Assembly: GCF_000471905.2 (NCBI RefSeq)
Contig: NW_006499705.1
Coordinates: 719,413-783,412, forward strand
Length of the DNA stretch: 64,000 nt
Source: Amborella trichopoda
Lineage: Eukaryota > Streptophyta > Magnoliopsida > Amborellales > Amborellaceae
Direction of reading: 5' to 3'
The notes below the pieces were generated by a model. It saw nothing but the letters and a program-made list of their open reading frames with translations, was not told the origin of the DNA and did no database searches. A program made the translations under genes and the position numbers. Positions 59,054 to 64,000 of the stretch are shown piece by piece. Positions within the stretch are counted from its first letter, which is position 1; each line of letters opens with the position of its first letter.

Positions 59054-62000
59054 ATTTCTATATTTCGTAAAGCCGAAGGCTTCGCCAAATCTGCTGAAGC
59101 CCCAAAGTGGCTTCGCTTTCCTGGCCAAACTGAAGAAGGCTCTGAAGGAAATCTGATAGCACTGATGATTAATAGGATGGTGGACAATGGGAACTTTGGT
59201 GAAGCAAAGGGGGAGAGATAGGAAGATGATCTAGGGGTTTACCATTTGAATGTATTGAGATGAGTAAGTTTCTTGGAGGTCTAAGTCCCATATGATGCAA
59301 TTAGAAAACAGGATCCAGATACAAAATTCATTAATTGAATGGCTAATGTTGTTAAATGTGACTGCCGGTTTAACATGTAGACAGTTTCGTTTTTCTACCT
59401 TTTTTTTGATAGCCCCAATCTTTTAATTCCTTTCAAGAGGTACAAATCAGTGATTGACTCTTTGACTATATTTATAGCTGCATGGTTACTTGTGGGAGTC
59501 TTAGATAAGTTGGGTTAGGTCTAGGATATCTCCAGGTTTCTAGAGTTTAGTGGTTTACATAGACAGAAAGAAATCTTGGACTATTTTCTGCAATTTAAGG
59601 AAAGTTAAGTATAGAGATTGAAACCTGCATGAAAATGCTAAGAATAAGAAGGCCCGTATGAGAGATCTTAAGGAGCATTATTCACATTAGTAAAATACTG
59701 TGGAAAGAGAAAAAAAGAAAATTGTGGTGATCACAGGGTTGGAAAAAAGCAGCGATGATCATTTTTAAATGTGTGACAAAGCAGCCCATAATTAAATAGC
59801 TTGGGATAATAGTCCAAATACAGAATGCTTCTAGGCCGTTGTTTCTCAAATAACTTGAAATTGGTTTATGAAGCTAATTGATGGCAGTTGAGTATGGCAT
59901 ATAGTACTAACGGAGCATCCACCATATATTCCCAATGATGATGGAGAATATCCTGGTGGGCCCTTTGACCATCGTCGTACTGTCATATTCCACTTGATTA
60001 TGGTATACCTTCCCCTTCGTCAGAGCCTTGGTTCGATAATGGGGTCTTGGTGGCTTGTGAATTATTGGGAATCTGGGATCATTTTCAAAAGGGAAAGTAT
60101 ATAATAAGACCTTTTACCTTTGGTACAAGTCACAATTAATCTTTGACCATTAGATGTGAAATTGGGTGGCTGTATTTATTTCATTGACCAAGCTCAAAGT
60201 TCAAATGAAATTTTCTCGAACTTTGTGTTGCACTCAAGCAATCTGATTTCACATCGGATGGTTGTAAGAAATTGCGACCTCCCTATACCAAAAGTAAATG
60301 GTCTCATTGTATACAATCCCTTCTCAAAAACTGATCTTTAAGAAGGCTTTTTTTTTTTTTTAATGTGAGAAATAAGAACAAATTGTATTAATATGAGAAA
60401 TAAGCACAAATTGTAAATAGAAGAAAACAAAATTTGCGTAAGGAGTTTCCATGTAAAGGTATCCTCACCACAACTCTCACTCAACGCTCTTGATTTGAGG
60501 AGGAAAATTTTTTTTTTTTTAATATGTTTACTGTTCTAGTTCTAAGAAAAAGGATTACAAGGGAATATGTTAACTGTTCTAGTTATAAGGAAAAAGATTA
60601 CAAGAGAGCGTAGAGGCACACCACAAGCCGGGGCTCTAGCCAAAAAAAAGGTTTACCAAGGACTGGTAGCCCTATACAAAAAATGGGGTTACAACATATA
60701 AGTTAACCTAGGTAAATATAGATAAAAATACATAGAGATAACTTTGAAATCTCAAAAAGTCATGTTGTGCTGTTGACGGCTCCATCCTTAGCTAGGGTGT
60801 CCGCCAGGGCATTGGATTCCCGTCAACTATGCTTCCAAAAGATGACCATATTCCTGCAAAGGTGAGTAATTTCATCAAATATCGGTGCAAGGTACCACGG
60901 ACAAGGTGAGGAACCAGAAGCCCAGGAAATAATATTTTTAGCATCTGCTTTGACAGTGAGGTGTTGAAGAGCTTGAGTTCCAAAGAGAAGGGCCAAAGAC
61001 TCATCGAGGTGGGAGTCGGCGTGGCCAATATGGTTGGAAAAGGGAGCCAAACTGCATCCTTTTTAGCCAATATGATTTGAGGAGGAAAGTTCCCATCTCT
61101 CATAGATAAGTCTTTAACTATCATTCTTTGGGAGTGGTATTTGAGTATCTGCAATGCTGTTTCATCACAGTTTCCAAGTTATTTCTCTCATCACCACTTG
61201 AATGGATTGATTTCGATTTTCTTTGGTTCCTTTCTTCCCAAGTTACCCATGTGATAATGGGGAGAACTACCTTGCACATTTTATCAAAGAACTTGTTAGA
61301 AAATTGCTTTTTGAACCAATTGGCTATGAGGTCTTGGGTAAATGAAGACTATTGAGCATTGAATCTCCACAACAATGGAAACTTCTTGAGTGAGTATTTA
61401 AGAAGGCATATAGTGGGGCCCTTTCGAACTTATTGATGAGGAGGATGCAAAATGGTTAAACATGATCGTTCATTTTTAACTATTTGACCTAAGAAACCTC
61501 TATGTTCCTTTGCCTGACTCTCACATTTTTGCTAACAGGGGCTGTCTATCGGGTCAAGTTGACCCAACACGGGTCTGGATCTGAACCCACCCGGGCCTTG
61601 CAAATCCAGGACCACCCAGGTCCGTGTCGGGGTTAATCTGACACAAACCCAGTTATAGCGGCCCCATTTCTGACTGATTGTTATCTTCATGTTTGCTTGA
61701 TTGATGAAGCTTATCATATGGACAGGTTTGTCAGTCTACTTGGAGTCGGGAAGAGGTGAGAGACTTTTGCCTCCTGTGAAACATTATATCCAAAACCTTC
61801 TAAAGGTAGTTGGAATTGCCTGCAACTCTTCAGCTTTCTCTTCTTGATACCTTAATAAACAGCAAAACTTCCATGGATTTTAAATTTGCTAAGAAAGTCC
61901 CCACTAATTCTAGAAGATTTAAGAAACTATATTTCATATGAAATCTTTTGTTTTTTTTGGGTGGGTGTGGGGGTGGGGTTTGCGCACCAATTTTCATCAT

Positions 62001-63750
62001 GAAGCTATACTTTTCCTTTTGACACTACCACACCTCAGATTTGAGAAGATACATACAATTCATTCATTTGGAAGATAGGAATCCAGGCATTTGGAATTGA
62101 TTATAGCAGATATGCAAGTATTGTATCCTTAAAAATTAAACTAAAATAACTGTTTTCAGGTTAATATGGAGGGTCCATATGGACTTGAGTGGCCAGTAGA
62201 AGAGAAAATCAAGCGCAGGGAGATGGTTGCACCTGAAGCACGTTATATATTTGTGCATGAAAAACCTGGTAAAAGACCAATCACTTTAAGGGATGGTGAG
62301 AAAGAAGCTCCAATTTGGAATGGTGATGGAGACCCAATTGTCGGATTTGTACACTATCGGTTTGTTGTTGAAGAAGAGATGCCTGTTCTCTATGTTTTTG
62401 AACTCCAATTGGAACCATCCATCCAGGGGAGGAGTTTAGGGAAATTCCTAATGCAACTAATTGAGCTTATTGCCAGAAAGGTATAAATACAATTTTCACT
62501 GGTTTCTCATATCGTACCAGTCTTATTTTGGTGGTTTATGAATGTATTGATATTCTACAAGTCGATGTGTGTGTGTGTGTGTGTGTGAGAGAGACAGAGA
62601 AAGATCATGGCATATTTGTATTGTGTGGAGGGAGGTCGTTGATTGGTTTCTATCTCTTCATAGTCATTGTTTGACAGTTTATGAATGCCCTTGATATTTT
62701 ATGTGTTCGTGCACTTGATATGTTTGTGCGAGAAAGAGACAGAGAGCAGTTTGGAGGAACACAAATCAACATATGATGGTCTCTTGCATCCTGCTAAACC
62801 TTGTATTCCGTTTTCTGTGAAATAGCACGCGTGCACACACACACACACAGATTTGGTCAGAAACAACATTTGATTCTCTCTGTGTCGCATCATTAACCTT
62901 GTTTTCCTTCATTCATAGAACCAAATGGGTGCTGTGATGCTGACTGTTCAGAAATCAAATTTGTCAGCCATGAACTTTTACAGGAACAAGATGAGGTAAA
63001 GTGCCCACTTGCTGTTTGGCTTTAATGCATGTTTAAATGCCACCAAATTTATAGGATATGCTGGCTCGGTATACCATAATCTTATATTTCTTCAGAGACT
63101 TAATTGAAAAGAATGTCTAATAATGCAGATTTTCTATTTCAAGCACTTCACCATCGAGTGTAGATCCCTTGGTATGTGTATTTTTTTGCCAAAATGTCTT
63201 TTTCTTCTACTTGTGAAATGAGGAAGATCAGAGTTTTGTTCATGGTAACTGTAATCCATGAGAATGTGGGAAACCATAGCCCATTTTAGTTATGGTCGTT
63301 CATATGTTTGAAGTTGATGGAGTGCAAGGGACCCACCTGTATAGGGCGTGGCCAGAATGATGGCTATCACTCTATCCATCAGTTCGTCATGTATGTGATG
63401 GCTCCAATGAATGTTGGTTTCCCATAAGCCATTTGATCATGGTATTTTGTCCCTCCTGTTTTCCGGTGTCCTCTTTGTTTTCACTGTTACTAATTTGCAG
63501 ATGGGAGCTGAGAAGAGTTACGAGATTTTATGCAAGACATTCGATGAAGAAGCCAAAGCGAAATTAGAGGTAAAGCTTCTTGGCTTGTATGCATAAATGC
63601 AGAAAGCAAACCCATCACTGACTAAAGGATGTTCTCAAGTGACTTTCTATAATAAGACCAATACGAAAAGCAAATCTCTTTAAGAGTTACAGTTCATCTA
63701 GTGAGCATTGTTTTGATTGGCTGCAGGAGAGCTGTGTGGGAGACGAGTAA
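57632..63750 (+). CDS. NAA40: N-alpha-acetyltransferase 40 (NatD), exons 2-8
   Basis: Exons 57632-57734, 61726-61805, 62160-62480, 62919-62995, 63129-63171, 63501-63569, 63727-63750 (717 nt, 238 aa, stop TAA), all GT-AG and in phase. Family hallmarks: [62 protein letters not shown] and the GNAT acetyl-CoA loop QGRSLGKFL, then [22 protein letters not shown] and [23 protein letters not shown]. NatD acetylates the N-termini of histones H4 and H2A, acting in nucleus and cytosol. With the candidate exon at 51983-52033 the protein would be 255 aa, normal for the family. The segment between [12 protein letters not shown] and IVGFVHYRF is a loop that I recall as variable in length. Intron 2 (57735-61725) is swollen by MITE, LINE and microsatellite insertions. 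A start codon is not present in the exons listed, so the N-terminus depends on an upstream exon. Confidence 0.92.
58081..58330. repeat. Diverged direct repeat in NAA40 intron 2
   Basis: Two units of about 100 bases share GTGCAAACTTC, TTCGAAAGTAGGRA, GAACTGAAACTA and GTTTGAA/GTTCAAA words (58101-58190 and 58210-58305). Confidence 0.6.
58710..59225. repeat. Two TTA microsatellites with GC-richer segments between and after
   Basis: (TTA)n at 58710-58767 and 58966-59050. Between them, 58785-58900, and after them, 59060-59225, the sequence is much richer in GC (for example CCCGCTCCGGCGGCCCGACG and CCGAAGGCTTCGCC) than the intron around it. The style recalls plant mitochondrial DNA, but no gene is recognised. 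Poly-Leu and poly-Asn open frames here are translations of the microsatellite. Confidence 0.6.
60100..60325 (+). mobile_element. MITE family C copy in NAA40 intron 2
   Basis: Left AAGACCTTTTACCTTTGGTA, middle GTTGCACTCAAGCAATCTGA and TTCACATCGGATGGTTGTAA, right ATACCAAAAGTAAATGGTCT; the ends are inverted repeats. Confidence 0.75.
60348..61396 (-). mobile_element. 5'-truncated LINE with poly-A tail and 11-bp target duplication
   Basis: The target duplication TTTAAGAAGGC lies at 60337-60347 and 61397-61407. On the minus strand the insert ends in a poly-A tail (plus-strand T14, 60348-60361). Coding remains: the post-RT linker [16 protein letters not shown] (about 61215-61265) and an RNase H-like domain, [20 protein letters not shown] ... 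[20 protein letters not shown] ... [10 protein letters not shown] (about 60780-61050). The RNase H frame has one TGA (for CGA) near 60828 and a frame change near 61030. L1-type plant LINE, 3' third only. Confidence 0.92.
61535..61660. repeat. GGGTC/GACCC-rich decayed repeat in NAA40 intron 2
   Basis: Contains CGGGTCAAGTTGACCCAAC and CACCCGGGCC, the style of a hAT MITE end; lies just upstream of NAA40 exon 3. Confidence 0.45.
62566..62849. repeat. GT and CA microsatellites in NAA40 intron 4
   Basis: (GT)n at 62566-62588 and (CA)n at 62834-62849, opposite repeats within one intron. Otherwise ordinary intron sequence. Confidence 0.85.
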
Positions 63751-64000
63751 AGCTTCTTTTGCATTGAGGTCTTAGAAGACCATTTAAGCCTTACTTGGCT
63801 ATTAAAACTAAAAGTGAAGGTCTGTTAACATTCTCAAAAAAAACTAAAATTCAAGGTCACTTGTGGTTTGTAATTCATTGGCATCCCTGTTCTTCCGGAT
63901 TATCTGCACTTCTCCATTTTACTTTGACCCATTTTGGAGTACATTGTCACTGGAACAGATATTTGAATTTTAAGCCCCTCACCGACAGCTGACATATTTC
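63751..64000. other. 3' UTR/flank of NAA40
   Basis: No second gene is seen before the end of the window. Confidence 0.5.

Noticed and set aside
58892-59221. 109-codon open frame with a Leu run, and its minus-strand Asn run
   Set aside because: Both are translations of the TTA microsatellite; no domain and no start context.

Overview
This is a stretch of nuclear genome from a flowering plant. The evidence is GT-AG introns of plant style, a plant inositol-polyphosphate 5-phosphatase (IP5P9 type), a plant NatD (NAA40) gene, PB1-MULE (MUSTANG-like) genes, and a dense AT-rich background of MITEs, a TRIM, Copia debris and a LINE. I cannot name the species. Three runs of exactly 20 N (16744-16763, 35340-35359, 56721-56740) are assembly gaps.

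Layout. 1-5.2 kb: repeats (long-TIR MITE, perfect foldback, 96-bp tandem repeat) leading to the IP5P9-like gene. 5.28-10.18 kb: IP5P9-like gene, 7 coding exons, 425 aa, complete; MITEs sit in its introns. 10.2-21.8 kb: no host gene; MITEs (one hAT MITE nested inside another with an 8-bp target duplication), a piece of a long LTR, a small TRIM-like LTR element. 21.8-55.2 kb: a same-strand array of four PB1-MuDR-MULE-SWIM-zinc-knuckle genes (copies 1, 2 and 4 open; copy 3 a pseudogene), separated by TE-rich spacers with two long solo-type LTR copies and a broken Copia fragment. 57.6-63.75 kb: NAA40 (N-alpha-acetyltransferase 40), exons 2-8, with a 5'-truncated LINE in intron 2.

Main observation. 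Each PB1-MULE copy is preceded, about 0.6-1 kb upstream, by a tiny Lys-rich first exon (for copy 4: METEKTQKKQKGTKRKE) that ends in phase 0 at a GT donor. It joins in frame to the PB1 exon. It also looks like the missing first exon of NAA40: NAA40 exon 2 starts in phase 0 with [12 protein letters not shown], and NatD proteins begin with a Lys-rich stretch just before that motif. Copy 4 would therefore be a transposase-derived gene nested in NAA40 intron 1 and sharing its first exon, and copies 1-3 would be tandem duplicates of the [NAA40 exon 1 + MULE] unit. In copy 1 the ancestral PB1-exon ATG is gone, so that copy seems to depend on the borrowed exon for its start.

History of the array. Copy 2 has a body like copy 3 but a 3' end and 3' flank like copy 1, switching within a few tens of bases near 33.11 kb. 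The order 1 - (3-body/1-tail) - 3 - 4 is what one unequal crossover between copies 1 and 3 would make. Spacers 1-2 and 2-3 are homologous, so insertions present in only one of them (a MITE at 25.88 kb, a 221-bp GC-rich element at 33.95 kb, a long LTR at 34.67 kb) are younger than the crossover.
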